A stretch of DNA of 64,000 nucleotides from NCBI GenBank assembly GCA_052266715.1, contig JBQPRB010000004.1; one strand, given 5' to 3'. The position numbers were made by a program, and so were the translations under genes. This DNA is from Jeotgalibaca sp052266715 (GTDB lineage: Bacteria; Bacillota; Bacilli; Lactobacillales; Aerococcaceae). The first letter of the stretch is position 1. Every line of letters starts with the position of its first letter. A model generated the notes under the pieces. That model was not told the origin of the DNA, did not search any database, and saw nothing but the letters and a program-made list of their open reading frames with translations. Below are positions 1-8,585 of this stretch, piece by piece.

Positions 1-107
1 ATTTTGGGATAGCCGTTGCCCAGGTCTTTTGATTTTAATCGATTTCGCCCAGCATCCGTCACACTATCCCCGATAAATAATATCCGATCAGAGTTATTTA
101 GTAACAT
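1..107 (-). CDS. SGNH/GDSL-family hydrolase, N-terminal fragment (cut by window edge)
   Basis: Only the first 35 codons are inside the window. They begin with ATG, preceded by an AGGTGA ribosome binding site at good spacing, and read MLLNNSDRILFIGDSVTDAG, which carries the GDS block I motif of SGNH/GDSL esterases (the Ser is the nucleophile). Such proteins usually deacylate carbohydrates or lipids; the first segment resembles rhamnogalacturonan-acetylesterase-type members. Blocks II to V lie outside, so the substrate cannot be judged. Confidence 0.65.
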   Translation of the reverse strand, partial: MLLNNSDRILFIGDSVTDAGRNRLKSKDLGNGYPK

Positions 108-177
108 TTCTTATCACCTACCATCAATTTAGTTTCATTATAATCAAAAAACAGGTGGAAAGATAATTTCCAACCTG

Positions 178-546
178 TTAACTGATGCGATAGATTTCTG
201 ATCCAAACGGCATCAACGCTAATTTTGCATGTTTAAAATGTTGTAGCCCAAAAGGAATACCCACAACCGTGAGACAGAAAATAACTCCCATGATGACTTC
301 CTCTGTCGCCATAACCAAGCCACCCAATAGCATCCATACGATATTAATAAGCAAAGATGCCCCAGAATCACTAAAGCGAATTTCTTTTCCGAATGGAGCT
401 GCAGCCATTTTAGCAAATTTAAAACACTGAATGCCAATAGGAATTCCGACAATCGTAATCGACCAGAGTACCCCGAAAACAATCCACGAAATCCAGCTAA
501 TAAAACCACCCAACACAAACCATATGATATTTCCCAATAGTGTCAT
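178..546 (-). CDS. YccF-domain inner membrane protein
   Basis: This 122-residue membrane protein has two similar halves, each with hydrophobic stretches followed by a VGIP(I/F)G motif and a short F-K-(F/H)-AK ... PFG segment (about residues 34-52 and 93-113). That internal duplication is typical of the YccF family, whose biochemical role is unknown. It starts with ATG behind an AAAGGTGATG-like site and stands alone between the SGNH hydrolase and transketolase. Confidence 0.85.
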   Translation of the reverse strand: MTLLGNIIWFVLGGFISWISWIVFGVLWSITIVGIPIGIQCFKFAKMAAAPFGKEIRFSDSGASLLINIVWMLLGGLVMATEEVIMGVIFCLTVVGIPFGLQHFKHAKLALMPFGSEIYRIS

Positions 547-703
547 TCGGCATCACCTTTCTTTTATATTACTATTTTACGAATTCTATCCCTTTTTTCC
601 ATCCGTCTAAATACTGATTTTCAACATTCATTTTGGCAATCGGAAACAGAGGTGACTCACAATTTTGACTTGGAACTACTCACTTGACCCAAATATCATA
701 GAA

Positions 704-740
704 CCAAAAAAACGCAAGCCTGGCTATCCAGGCTTGCGTT
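704..740 (-). terminator. Rho-independent terminator of tkt
   Basis: A 13-bp perfect stem (AACGCAAGCCTGG with its complement, 711-740) with a CTAT loop is followed on the minus strand by a T run. It lies 7 nt past the transketolase stop codon. Confidence 0.9.
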
Positions 741-746
741 TCACTG

Positions 747-2750
747 TTATTTATTGAATTTAGCTAAGTAAGCATCTACTACTTGGTCAGCTGTGAAGCC
801 AAGTTTAGCTGTTACAGTTCCGCCAGGACCACTTGCTCCCCAACGATCTAAACCGTAAGCCAAACCATCCAAGCCCACATATCTTTCCCATCCAAAAGTT
901 GCTGCCATTTCAATAGACATACGTGTACGAACGCCATTTGGAAGAACAGATTCTTTATAAGCTGCATCTTGCTTTTCAAATGCAGACATATTTGGCATGG
1001 ATACAACAGATACGTCGATGCCTTTTTCTTTCAATTGTTTTTGTGCTTCAACTGCAAGCGAAACTTCTGAACCAGTCGCAATCAAAATCCCCTCTGGTTT
1101 GTCGCCTTGTTGTGCTGAAAGAACATAGGCACCTTTACGGACGCCTTCGCGTGCGTTTTCTTTAGTACCTTCCAAAACTGGTAAGTTTTGACGAGTCAAT
1201 ACTAACAGTGTTGGTGTATCTTCAGATTCTACAGCCATTTCCCAAGCCGCTGATACTTCATTACCGTCTGCCGGACGGATAATGTTTGTATTTGGCATGC
1301 CACGGAAGCTGGATAAATGTTCTACCGGTTCATGAGTCGGACCATCTTCACCTACCGCAATGGAGTCATGCGTAAAGACATAAATTGTTGGCAACTTGGA
1401 TAGCGCCGCTAAACGGATGGATGCACGCAGATAATCCGAGAATACGAAGAATGTACCAGCATATGTTGTTGTTCCACCATGCAAGACAATACCGTTCATG
1501 GCAGCTGCCATACCGAATTCACGAACGCCATACCAAATGTTACGTCCGGCATAATTCGTTGCATCGAAGTCTTCGTCCGCTTTGTTCATTGTGTTGTTTG
1601 ATGAAGAAAGGTCAGCCGAACCACCCCAAAATTGTGGCAATACTTTCCCAATTTCTTGAATCGCTTCTTGGCTTGTTACCCGTGTCGCTTTAGCGTCATC
1701 ACCAACTTCGTACACTGGTAAAGCTTCTTGCCAGCCTGCTGGTAATTTGCCAGCCTGTGCATCTTCGAATTGTTGGGCTAATTCTGGATAAGCAGTACGA
1801 TATTCTTCGAACAATACTTTCCATGCTTCTTCAGCTTTTTGGCCGTTCTCCAGAATTGTTTCTTCAAATCGTTGTTGAACTTCTGTTGGAACAGAAAAAT
1901 CCTCATGTTCCCATTGGTAACTTTGTTTTGCAAATGTAACGCCATCTGCTCCTAAAGGTGCACCATGGACTTTGCTCGTTCCAGCATTTTCTGCACCATA
2001 ACCGATAACGGTCTTGATTTCAATCAACGAAGGTTTGTCGGTTACATTTTTGGCTTCTTCGATTGCATCATTGATAGCTCCTAAGTCATTGCCGTCCTCA
2101 ACAAGTAAATGATGCCAACCATATGCTTCAAAACGTCCTTTTACGTCTTCACTGAACGCTTTGTCCAATGGTCCATCTAAAGAAATATCATTGGAGTCAT
2201 AGACACCAATCAATTTTCCAAGTTTTAAGTGTCCTGCTAAACTGGCTGATTCATGAGAAATACCTTCCATCAAATCGCCATCTGAACATAGGAAGTAGGT
2301 ATAGTGATCCACTACATTAAACTTGTCGCGGTTATAAGTTGCGGCAAGATGCGCTTCAGCCATAGCCATTCCAACTGCGTTGGCAAAACCTTGTCCAAGC
2401 GGACCTGTTGTCGCTTCTACTCCATCCGTATAGTGTACTTCTGGATGACCTGGTGTGTTACTTTCATATTGTCGGAAATTTTTAAGGTCTTCAATGCTTA
2501 CATCATATCCTGCTAGATGCAGCAAGCTATATAATAGCGCGGAACCGTGTCCAGCCGATAGAACAAACCGGTCACGATCAACCCATTTGCTGTTTTTAGG
2601 GTTTGTCTTCAAATGTTTCGTCCATAGCGTGTAAGCCATTGGAGCGGCTCCCATAGGTAACCCTGGGTGTCCTGAATTTGCTTTTTGTACTGCGTCAATA
2701 CTTAACGTACGGACGGTATTTACTGCTAATGCATCAGTCTTGTCAAACAT
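747..2750 (-). CDS. tkt: Transketolase
   Basis: Transketolase moves two-carbon ketol units between sugar phosphates in the non-oxidative pentose phosphate pathway, using thiamine diphosphate and a divalent metal. The 667-residue protein has the usual length. Visible motifs are the N-terminal SGHPGLPMGAAPMAY, the TTGPLGQG segment, the metal/ThDP motif SDGDLMEG (about residue 155), and the pyrimidine-domain EDGPTHEPVEHL near residue 470. Start is ATG with an AGGAGG site. An IS200/IS605-type element ends only about 60 bp upstream, so part of the original promoter region may have been displaced. Confidence 0.97.
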   Translation of the reverse strand: MFDKTDALAVNTVRTLSIDAVQKANSGHPGLPMGAAPMAYTLWTKHLKTNPKNSKWVDRDRFVLSAGHGSALLYSLLHLAGYDVSIEDLKNFRQYESNTPGHPEVHYTDGVEATTGPLGQGFANAVGMAMAEAHLAATYNRDKFNVVDHYTYFLCSDGDLMEGISHESASLAGHLKLGKLIGVYDSNDISLDGPLDKAFSEDVKGRFEAYGWHHLLVEDGNDLGAINDAIEEAKNVTDKPSLIEIKTVIGYGAENAGTSKVHGAPLGADGVTFAKQSYQWEHEDFSVPTEVQQRFEETILENGQKAEEAWKVLFEEYRTAYPELAQQFEDAQAGKLPAGWQEALPVYEVGDDAKATRVTSQEAIQEIGKVLPQFWGGSADLSSSNNTMNKADEDFDATNYAGRNIWYGVREFGMAAAMNGIVLHGGTTTYAGTFFVFSDYLRASIRLAALSKLPTIYVFTHDSIAVGEDGPTHEPVEHLSSFRGMPNTNIIRPADGNEVSAAWEMAVESEDTPTLLVLTRQNLPVLEGTKENAREGVRKGAYVLSAQQGDKPEGILIATGSEVSLAVEAQKQLKEKGIDVSVVSMPNMSAFEKQDAAYKESVLPNGVRTRMSIEMAATFGWERYVGLDGLAYGLDRWGASGPGGTVTAKLGFTADQVVDAYLAKFNK

Positions 2751-2809
2751 AGTTTTCCTCCTTGATACTCGTACTGTTCTTATTTTAACCTAAATACGCA
2801 ATGAATGAT

Positions 2810-3010
2810 ACGTGAACTACTCACCACTTAGCTAAACCTACCAGTTCTTAACGCTTGAAGTGGGAGCTTCTTGGGAATAGAGCATACTTGTAAGCGCATT
2901 TCTTTACCCACAGCGGTTTCTCTTATTTACCAAGCTATCCCCGTAGTCCCTACGGTTCCTGATTCTATCTAAGCTGATTGTTTTATCCGTAGACCTTCGG
3001 TCAGGATATT
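2810..3010 (-). ncRNA. Putative omega RNA overlapping the tnpB 3' end and IS right end
   Basis: In active TnpB systems a guide RNA is made from the tnpB 3' end through the right end, with the guide being the flanking DNA just past the element. The expected location here contains stable stem-loops, such as CCGTAG/CTACGG near 2940-2956 and the right-end hairpin at about 2824-2863. This is inferred from family knowledge and position; the exact RNA ends cannot be read. Confidence 0.45.
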
Positions 3011-4111
3011 GACACTTGCATTTGTATCCCAGTCATGATGTGCATCACAAACTGGGCACGTCCATTCCCGCATTTCGAGCGGTTTCTTGCCACCTTTGTG
3101 TCCGCACTCTGAACAGATTTTGCTGGAAGGAAACCATCGCCCGATCTTGATAATGTCACGACCATACCAGTCAGCTTTGTATTGTAGTTTCGTCACAAAA
3201 CTAGACCAGGAAACATCAGAAATGCTTTTAGCCAGTTTATGGTTACGCAACATCCCTTTTGTGTTTAAGTCTTCAATACAGATAATATCGTGATTTTTGA
3301 TAATTTCTGTACTCAACTTATTCAGAAAGTCGTTACGCTGATTCCTTACTTTTTCATGTAGTCGTGCAACTTTGCGTTTTTGCTTTTGATAATTTTTAGC
3401 TTCAAATAGATTGCGACCTTTGTTTTTGGCCGACAAGGCACGCCTAGACAACTTACGTTGTTCACGTTTTAGTTTCTTTGCCATCTTTGACGTAAATTTA
3501 TTGTTATCAATCTTTTGACCATCAGAAAGAATGGCAAAGTCTGTAACACCCAGGTCAATCCCTATAGCAGAGTTGGTTTTAGGTATTTCCAATATTTCTT
3601 CTTTACACAATAAGGAAATATAATATCTCCCACTTGAATGACGAGAGATGGTAGCGGATTTTATGAATCCTTTTGGTTGTCTGTGAAGCTTAATTCTAAT
3701 AAGCGATTTCAGTTTAGGAACTTTGATGAATGTATTATCAAATAAACGTACCGTGCCATTTTGATTGTTAGTGGTATAGCTTTGAACAGGATTTTTCTTG
3801 CTTTTGAACCTTGGAAATCCGACGGATTTATCACGAAAGAAATTTTTATATGCTTTATCTAGATTTAGTTGTGCATTCGCTAAAGCAAGGCTATCCACTT
3901 CTTTCAAAAACGGAAAGTCTTTCTTGTATTTAGCCGGCGTTGGAAAGCTCTTCTTTTTAGCGGGATCATTTCTGGTTTCTTCATAATTTTTCATTCGGTC
4001 AGCGAGCATGAGATTGTAGACCTTACGGACACAGCCAAAAGACTTCGCAAAAAAAACCGCTTGCTCTTCTGTTGGATAAATTCTGAATTTATAGGCTTTT
4101 AGTCGTTCCAT
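2969..4111 (-). CDS. tnpB: TnpB, RNA-guided endonuclease of an IS200/IS605-type element
   Basis: TnpB is an RNA-guided DNA nuclease related to Cas12 that recognises a short target-adjacent motif and helps retain the element. All three RuvC catalytic segments are present: Asp in GIDLGVTDFA (about residue 190), Glu in ICIEDLNTKG (about 285) and Asp in HHDWDTNAS near the C terminus. A four-Cys zinc finger (CSECGHKG ... CPVCDAHH) lies between the last two. The length of about 380 residues is normal. I prefer ATG at 4111, behind AGGGGTGG, to the GTG at 4120. It begins about 10 nt after the tnpA stop. No frameshift is visible, so it could be functional even though tnpA is not. Confidence 0.9.
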   Translation of the reverse strand: MERLKAYKFRIYPTEEQAVFFAKSFGCVRKVYNLMLADRMKNYEETRNDPAKKKSFPTPAKYKKDFPFLKEVDSLALANAQLNLDKAYKNFFRDKSVGFPRFKSKKNPVQSYTTNNQNGTVRLFDNTFIKVPKLKSLIRIKLHRQPKGFIKSATISRHSSGRYYISLLCKEEILEIPKTNSAIGIDLGVTDFAILSDGQKIDNNKFTSKMAKKLKREQRKLSRRALSAKNKGRNLFEAKNYQKQKRKVARLHEKVRNQRNDFLNKLSTEIIKNHDIICIEDLNTKGMLRNHKLAKSISDVSWSSFVTKLQYKADWYGRDIIKIGRWFPSSKICSECGHKGGKKPLEMREWTCPVCDAHHDWDTNASVNILTEGLRIKQSA

Positions 4112-4122
4112 AAGGTCCACCC

Positions 4123-4527
4123 CTATTTATGATTGTTGCTTTGATTTTGAATATACGTCTTGATGACAGCAAGTGGCGCACCACCAGTTGTCAAGAGGCA
4201 GAAACTTTTAGACCAAAACATTCCTTTCCAAAGATATTGCTTGATGTTTGGGAAGTCTCGTTTTATCAATCGGGAGCTCGCACTTTTATAAGCATTGATG
4301 AATTTTGTCAATGCTGTTTTTGGGTGTGCTTTGAACATAATATGAAGATGGTCTTGATCATGATTCCATTCCACCAGGGTTATGTGATACGTTTCTGCAA
4401 TGCGTACAAAAGTTGTTTTAGCAAATTCAGATATGTCATCATCAATCACTTGTCTACGGTATTTAGTTACCAACACAAGATGATAATGGAGAAGAAATAC
4501 TGAATGATTATTCGTATCTCATTCCAT
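4123..4527 (-). pseudogene. tnpA: TnpA, HUH (Y1) transposase, interrupted by an early in-frame stop
   Basis: TnpA of IS200/IS605 elements moves single-stranded DNA by HUH/Y1 chemistry. The HUH motif (QDHLHIMF) and the catalytic Tyr region (AVIKTYIQNQ) are intact. Reading upstream of the open GTG at 4476 in the same frame gives NNHSVFLLHYHLVLVTKYRR, the normal N terminus of the family. That segment is separated from the natural ATG (4527) by a TGA at codon 3 (4519-4521). Translation from the internal GTG would lack the first core beta strand. The copy is therefore probably inactive, unless the stop is read through or is a sequencing error. Confidence 0.75.
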
Positions 4528-4689
4528 TGTTATCTCAGCTCATTTCTTATCTAGACTGATTATAACCTAGGACAAAATAAAAAGGCAATAAGCCTTTCAG
4601 ATCGGTTTACGAGTTCCCAACGGTAACCCGCATACCGAACGGCATTCATCACCCACCTATAGAGGATGGGCGACTTCTGCCTAATTAAG

Positions 4690-5598
4690 TTAAAAAGCTA
4701 GGTGCTCTTGCACGATTTTTTCGCACAATTCATGTGTTTTTTCTGAGCTTGATAAGCTTACCGGATTAATACCCGTAGATACACCTTCAATAAAGCTCTC
4801 AATAAGTGGAGCAAACCCCCGCTTCTCAAGTGTCCCTGTCCAGTCACCAAAACTTTCAGTTATTGCACGGTTTTTTTCCAATATTTGTAGTTCGGTCAAA
4901 TCCGTCACACGATGTATGCCCGCGAGTGACTGAACCTCTATTTTTTCTTGTTTGGCACCAGCTTCATAATTCATTGAGACAATGGCTGTTGTTTGCTCGG
5001 TTTCCAGACACAGCCATACCCGTTTGAGTTTGCCATCTTCTTCAGTAATACGGGATTGCGATGCTATAATAGGGTCATCCAATAAATATAAAGCAGTATC
5101 CAAGATATGAATAAATAAATCATATATCGCGAAACGGACTTCCTCGTCATTATTTACGCGATCCTTTTGAATAAAAATCATTTTTTTGTCCGGAATATCC
5201 TTCAATTTTTTAACCATCGGAGCAAAGCGACGGTTAAAACCTACCGTCAAAAGCACTCTCTTTTCTTCTGCCAGAGCCAGCAATTCTTTTGATTCAGCTA
5301 AATTCTCACTAATGGGCTTATCCACGTAAACGTGAACACCCTTTTTCAATAAAAATTTGATTGTTTCATAGTGGACATGAGTAGCGTTATGAACGAAAGC
5401 GGCATCTAGTTCGATTCCTTCTAACGCTTCAATGGATTGGTGCAAATGCCGGAATCCATATGCTTGACCAACGTCGTTTAATACTTGTTGATTTCTGGTA
5501 ACAAGATGCCATTCAATATCACTCCGCATTTGTGAAATGACAGGCAAGTAAGCTTTTTGGGCGATGTTTCCAATTCCAATAACTGCTATTTTCAACAT
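4690..5598 (-). CDS. Gfo/Idh/MocA-family NAD(P)-dependent oxidoreductase
   Basis: This family oxidises or reduces sugars, inositols and related compounds with NAD(P). The N terminus is a Rossmann fold (MLKIAVIGIGNIAQKAYLP, GxGxxA). The family's EKP-like motif appears as VYVDKPISENLAES around residue 95, with the Lys expected to be catalytic. At 302 residues it is slightly short but complete. It is divergent from the aldose epimerase gene, and the two share an 80-bp intergenic region, so both may belong to carbohydrate use. The substrate is unknown. Confidence 0.88.
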   Translation of the reverse strand: MLKIAVIGIGNIAQKAYLPVISQMRSDIEWHLVTRNQQVLNDVGQAYGFRHLHQSIEALEGIELDAAFVHNATHVHYETIKFLLKKGVHVYVDKPISENLAESKELLALAEEKRVLLTVGFNRRFAPMVKKLKDIPDKKMIFIQKDRVNNDEEVRFAIYDLFIHILDTALYLLDDPIIASQSRITEEDGKLKRVWLCLETEQTTAIVSMNYEAGAKQEKIEVQSLAGIHRVTDLTELQILEKNRAITESFGDWTGTLEKRGFAPLIESFIEGVSTGINPVSLSSSEKTHELCEKIVQEHLAF

Positions 5599-5696
5599 GT
5601 ATGACCTTCGCTTTCAATTTCGACTTTCTTATATTGTATCATTAATGAAAACTGTTACAATATTAATAACCAGTTTTTTTGAAGGGAGAAATTAAT

Positions 5697-6740
5697 TTGC
5701 AAATTAAAGAAAAAGTTTTCGGGAAGATAAATGAAACCGATGTCATAGCTATCACACTGACAAACACGTCAGGTGCGTCCATCACCGCCATGACCTATGG
5801 TGCCACTTTACTTGAATGGTCAGCCCCTGACAAAGATGGCTCTTTTGCAAACATCACAATCGGTTTGGATAATTTAGATGATTATATGCTTCATCGGCCC
5901 TTTTATGGCGCAACTATAGGGCGCGTAGCGGGACGAATTGCCCAAGGTAAATTCAAGCTTAACGAGATAGATTATCAACTCGAACAAAATCAAAACGGTA
6001 ATCATCTGCACGGAGGAGCCCAGGGTCTTGATACAAAAATTTGGGAATACCGCGTAGAGAACAACGAATCCCAAGCAAGTATTGTCTTCTCTTATTCTGA
6101 TCCAGCGGGATCGAATCACTATCCAGGAAATTTGAATGTAGAAGTTATATATACATTTACTGAAGAAAACGAATGGAAAATTAATTATAAAGCTACTGCC
6201 GATGCACCCACACTATTCAATCCAACCAATCATGTTTATTTTAATTTACATGGTAATATGAAAAACACCATCTTGGATCACGAACTGCATATTGCGGCTG
6301 ATCGCTTTGTAGAACTGGATGACAATACCATTCCAACCGGAAATAAAGTATCTGTGGCTGGGACACCTTTTGATTTCCGCCAACCTACCTTTACAAAACA
6401 GGCTACAGAATCTGATCATCCTCAGGCCAAAGCAGTGGCTGGGCTGGATCATCCTTTCATCTTGAATCATTCTAAAAATAAGGTTGCTGCTCGTTTATAT
6501 GAAGGCACAAGCGGCCGTTGTATCGAAATGACAACGACTGAACCAGTGGTGGTTGTATTTATGCACAACGGACCAAGCGCGTTCACATACAACGGGAGCG
6601 CGATTCCAGCCTATACGGGTATCACACTTGAAACGCAAGGTTATCCTGATTCGATCAATAAAAATGATTTTGGGAATACCGTTTTAAATCCAGGCGAAAC
6701 CTATGAATCACAAACCATTTATAAATTTAGCGTGGAATAA
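5697..6740 (+). CDS. galM: Aldose 1-epimerase
   Basis: The enzyme interconverts alpha and beta anomers of hexoses such as galactose and glucose. Family landmarks are the FYGATIGRVAGRI segment, the NGNHLHGG motif with an active-site His, the FNPTNHVYFNL motif with the second His (about residue 175), and the ETQGYPDSIN motif carrying the catalytic Glu near the C terminus. I choose TTG at 5697 because AAGGGAG sits 7-8 nt before it; the frame extends back to a TTG at 5679 without a ribosome binding site. It converges on the GPH symporter across a shared terminator. Confidence 0.93.
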   Translation: MQIKEKVFGKINETDVIAITLTNTSGASITAMTYGATLLEWSAPDKDGSFANITIGLDNLDDYMLHRPFYGATIGRVAGRIAQGKFKLNEIDYQLEQNQNGNHLHGGAQGLDTKIWEYRVENNESQASIVFSYSDPAGSNHYPGNLNVEVIYTFTEENEWKINYKATADAPTLFNPTNHVYFNLHGNMKNTILDHELHIAADRFVELDDNTIPTGNKVSVAGTPFDFRQPTFTKQATESDHPQAKAVAGLDHPFILNHSKNKVAARLYEGTSGRCIEMTTTEPVVVVFMHNGPSAFTYNGSAIPAYTGITLETQGYPDSINKNDFGNTVLNPGETYESQTIYKFSVE

Positions 6741-6741
6741 C

Positions 6742-6783
6742 AAAAGAACCATCCTCCCGATGAAACGGGAGAATGGTTCTTTT
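6742..6783. terminator. Bidirectional terminator between galM and the GPH symporter
   Basis: AAAAGAACCAT and ATGGTTCTTT flank an inner TCCCG/CGGGA stem, giving A and T runs on the two sides. It can stop transcription from both convergent genes. Confidence 0.85.
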
Positions 6784-6787
6784 ATTA

Positions 6788-8281
6788 TTAATTGTTTGTT
6801 GTTGCCACTTCTACTTCTGATTCCTGTACAGGACTTTCTGCTGAACGCAACTCAGACAGTCTTTCTTGAACGCCTTCCATTGCTTTACTATCCAGTTTGT
6901 AGAATTTCATAAATACTAGGGCAATAACAATTGAGATAAACGGCAGGACTGCATAAAGCAGAAGTGCTATCATTCTTAAGTCACCAGACAATGGTGTGTC
7001 AGCCGTTGGATAAGCTGTACCAAAACCAACTGCCGCTAAAAGCCAACCAATCATCATTGGTGCAAGTGAAGATGCCAATGAGTCTGTTAATGAGAAAATC
7101 GTTCCGATTACACCCGCAACATAACGACCAGACTCACTTGTTTCGTAGTCAGAAATATCTGCTGACATTGTAAGTACCAAAGAGGATGGTGAACGGGAGA
7201 AGCCACGAGCCAAAGCGTAAATCGAAATAAATAGAACTGCTTTAAATGTGATGTTACCAAAGTCCACATCACCTGGTTGGATGTTCATCATCAACATACC
7301 CAATACAACAAAGAATACAGACGCTAGGGATAGGTAAATAATATATGCGCCGCGTAGTCCTTTTTTACGAGCCAAAGCTGTTGCTCCAAAAGTAATCAAC
7401 AAATCTGGAATAATTGTCAGCATGGACATTTGACCAGATAGTGCAAAGTTACCAAGTAAAATACCGAAAACAATAATTTGAGCAACTTGGTCACTCATCA
7501 ATTGTACACAGAATTTAACGAATGCAGCTGCCATAGAAAGCATTTGCAAAGGACGGTTGCCTTTAATAACATGTGCGTAATCTTTTAAGCTTGTTTCAGT
7601 TGTATTTTCACCTAAACCAAAGTATTGTTTTTGGTCTTTTGCCGAAATACCGATAATAGCCAAGATACATAGAATCAAGGAAACAACGATAACAGTACCA
7701 ACTAACTCTTGGAAGAAACCAAGTGTAAAGCCACCATATTTTGGCTCTAGGTAGTTCGAAGCGTAAATTTGTCCACCAGTGAAAACAAAAATCATGAAAA
7801 TTCCATCTGAAATATTGAACATTGGACGTTGTTTTGGATCACTTGTCAAAACAGATTGACCAGCTTTTGTAACAGAAGCTTGTAATGAATAACCAATTTT
7901 ATGGATAATCAAAGCTACCACCAATACGGGTAGACGAGCAGGTTCCGGTAACAAATGTGTTGTAAACAAAATCAAGAATGATGCAATTGTTATCAAGTTA
8001 CCCATTAACATCAACGGACGGTACTTGCCCCATCTAGTTTCTGTTTTATCAATAAACACCCCAATTGCAGGGTCAATAATACCATCAAAAATACGAACAT
8101 ATCCCATAAGTTGACTAATGAACAATGCTGCAAGTCCTACAAGACCAGTTGAATAATAAGTTACAAATCCGAATGCAAATAAGTACAAGTTTGTGGAAGA
8201 GTTATTTAATGAGAATAAGACAATTTGCCACCATTTGGCTGTATGATATTTTTCTTGCATATTACTAGTTGAATCTGACAT
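6788..8281 (-). CDS. GPH-family (glycoside-pentoside-hexuronide) cation symporter
   Basis: This is a 497-residue, 12-helix MFS-type transporter. The segment YVRIFDGIIDPAIGVFIDKTETRWGKYRP (quoted in pieces: RIFDGIIDPAIG, then TRWGKYRPLM) is the hallmark of the GPH family, which imports sugars or glycosides with Na+ or H+. The tail (after about residue 460) is acidic and soluble. A well-matched cre site lies about 90 bp upstream, so carbon catabolite control by CcpA is likely. The AraC-type gene next to it may be its regulator. The substrate cannot be read from sequence. Confidence 0.87.
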   Translation of the reverse strand: MSDSTSNMQEKYHTAKWWQIVLFSLNNSSTNLYLFAFGFVTYYSTGLVGLAALFISQLMGYVRIFDGIIDPAIGVFIDKTETRWGKYRPLMLMGNLITIASFLILFTTHLLPEPARLPVLVVALIIHKIGYSLQASVTKAGQSVLTSDPKQRPMFNISDGIFMIFVFTGGQIYASNYLEPKYGGFTLGFFQELVGTVIVVSLILCILAIIGISAKDQKQYFGLGENTTETSLKDYAHVIKGNRPLQMLSMAAAFVKFCVQLMSDQVAQIIVFGILLGNFALSGQMSMLTIIPDLLITFGATALARKKGLRGAYIIYLSLASVFFVVLGMLMMNIQPGDVDFGNITFKAVLFISIYALARGFSRSPSSLVLTMSADISDYETSESGRYVAGVIGTIFSLTDSLASSLAPMMIGWLLAAVGFGTAYPTADTPLSGDLRMIALLLYAVLPFISIVIALVFMKFYKLDSKAMEGVQERLSELRSAESPVQESEVEVATTNN

Positions 8282-8363
8282 TTCCTTACCTCCAATTTAT
8301 ATTTAAACACTATTTATGAAAACCGCTTTCGAAAAATATATCACAATAAAAACAAATTATTAT

Positions 8364-8377
8364 TGAAAACGATTTCA
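8364..8377 (-). promoter_or_regulatory. cre site (CcpA operator) upstream of the GPH symporter
   Basis: TGAAATCGTTTTCA on the minus strand (TGAAAACGATTTCA on plus) fits the cre consensus TGWAANCGNTNWCA at every fixed position. A second, imperfect match (CGAAAGCGGTTTTC) is at about 8317-8331, closer to the gene. Regulation is inferred from the match. Confidence 0.75.
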
Positions 8378-8553
8378 TTTCACTTTAACGACAAATTGAT
8401 TTTTAAATATCCTCTTTGCCAATAAAAAGTAGGAATATCCTTTATACATTAAAGCACTTACAATCAATTTGACCTCATAAGTATAGTGAAAAAATGAACA
8501 TTAGACATTAACTAAAATTGCTGGTTTTTGAACTACTTTTGCACAAAACAAAA

Positions 8554-8580
8554 TGAAAGCGCCTATGTTAGGCGCTTTCA
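8554..8580 (-). terminator. Terminator of the AraC-type gene
   Basis: A perfect 12-bp stem (TGAAAGCGCCTA with its complement) with a 3-nt loop lies just past the stop codon, followed by a T-rich stretch on the minus strand. Confidence 0.85.
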
Positions 8581-8585
8581 CATTT

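Larger units (their letters stand above)
2812..4682 (-). mobile_element. IS200/IS605-family insertion sequence (tnpA-tnpB type)
   Basis: The element carries tnpA then tnpB on the minus strand. The ends are typical of the family: no terminal inverted repeats but subterminal hairpins. At the tnpA-side (left) end a stem pairs CCCA-CCT with AGG-A-TGGG at 4652-4670. At the tnpB-side (right) end CCACTTAGC (about 2824-2832) pairs with GCT-TG-AAGTGG (to about 2863), close to a GAGTAGTTCAC-like end at about 2812. Boundaries are good to a few bases only. It sits between the stop codon of the Gfo/Idh gene and the tkt promoter region. Confidence 0.8.

Noticed and set aside
4129..4503. A 124-residue plus-strand ORF opposite tnpA
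   Set aside because: It is the antisense shadow of the transposase and has no family signature.
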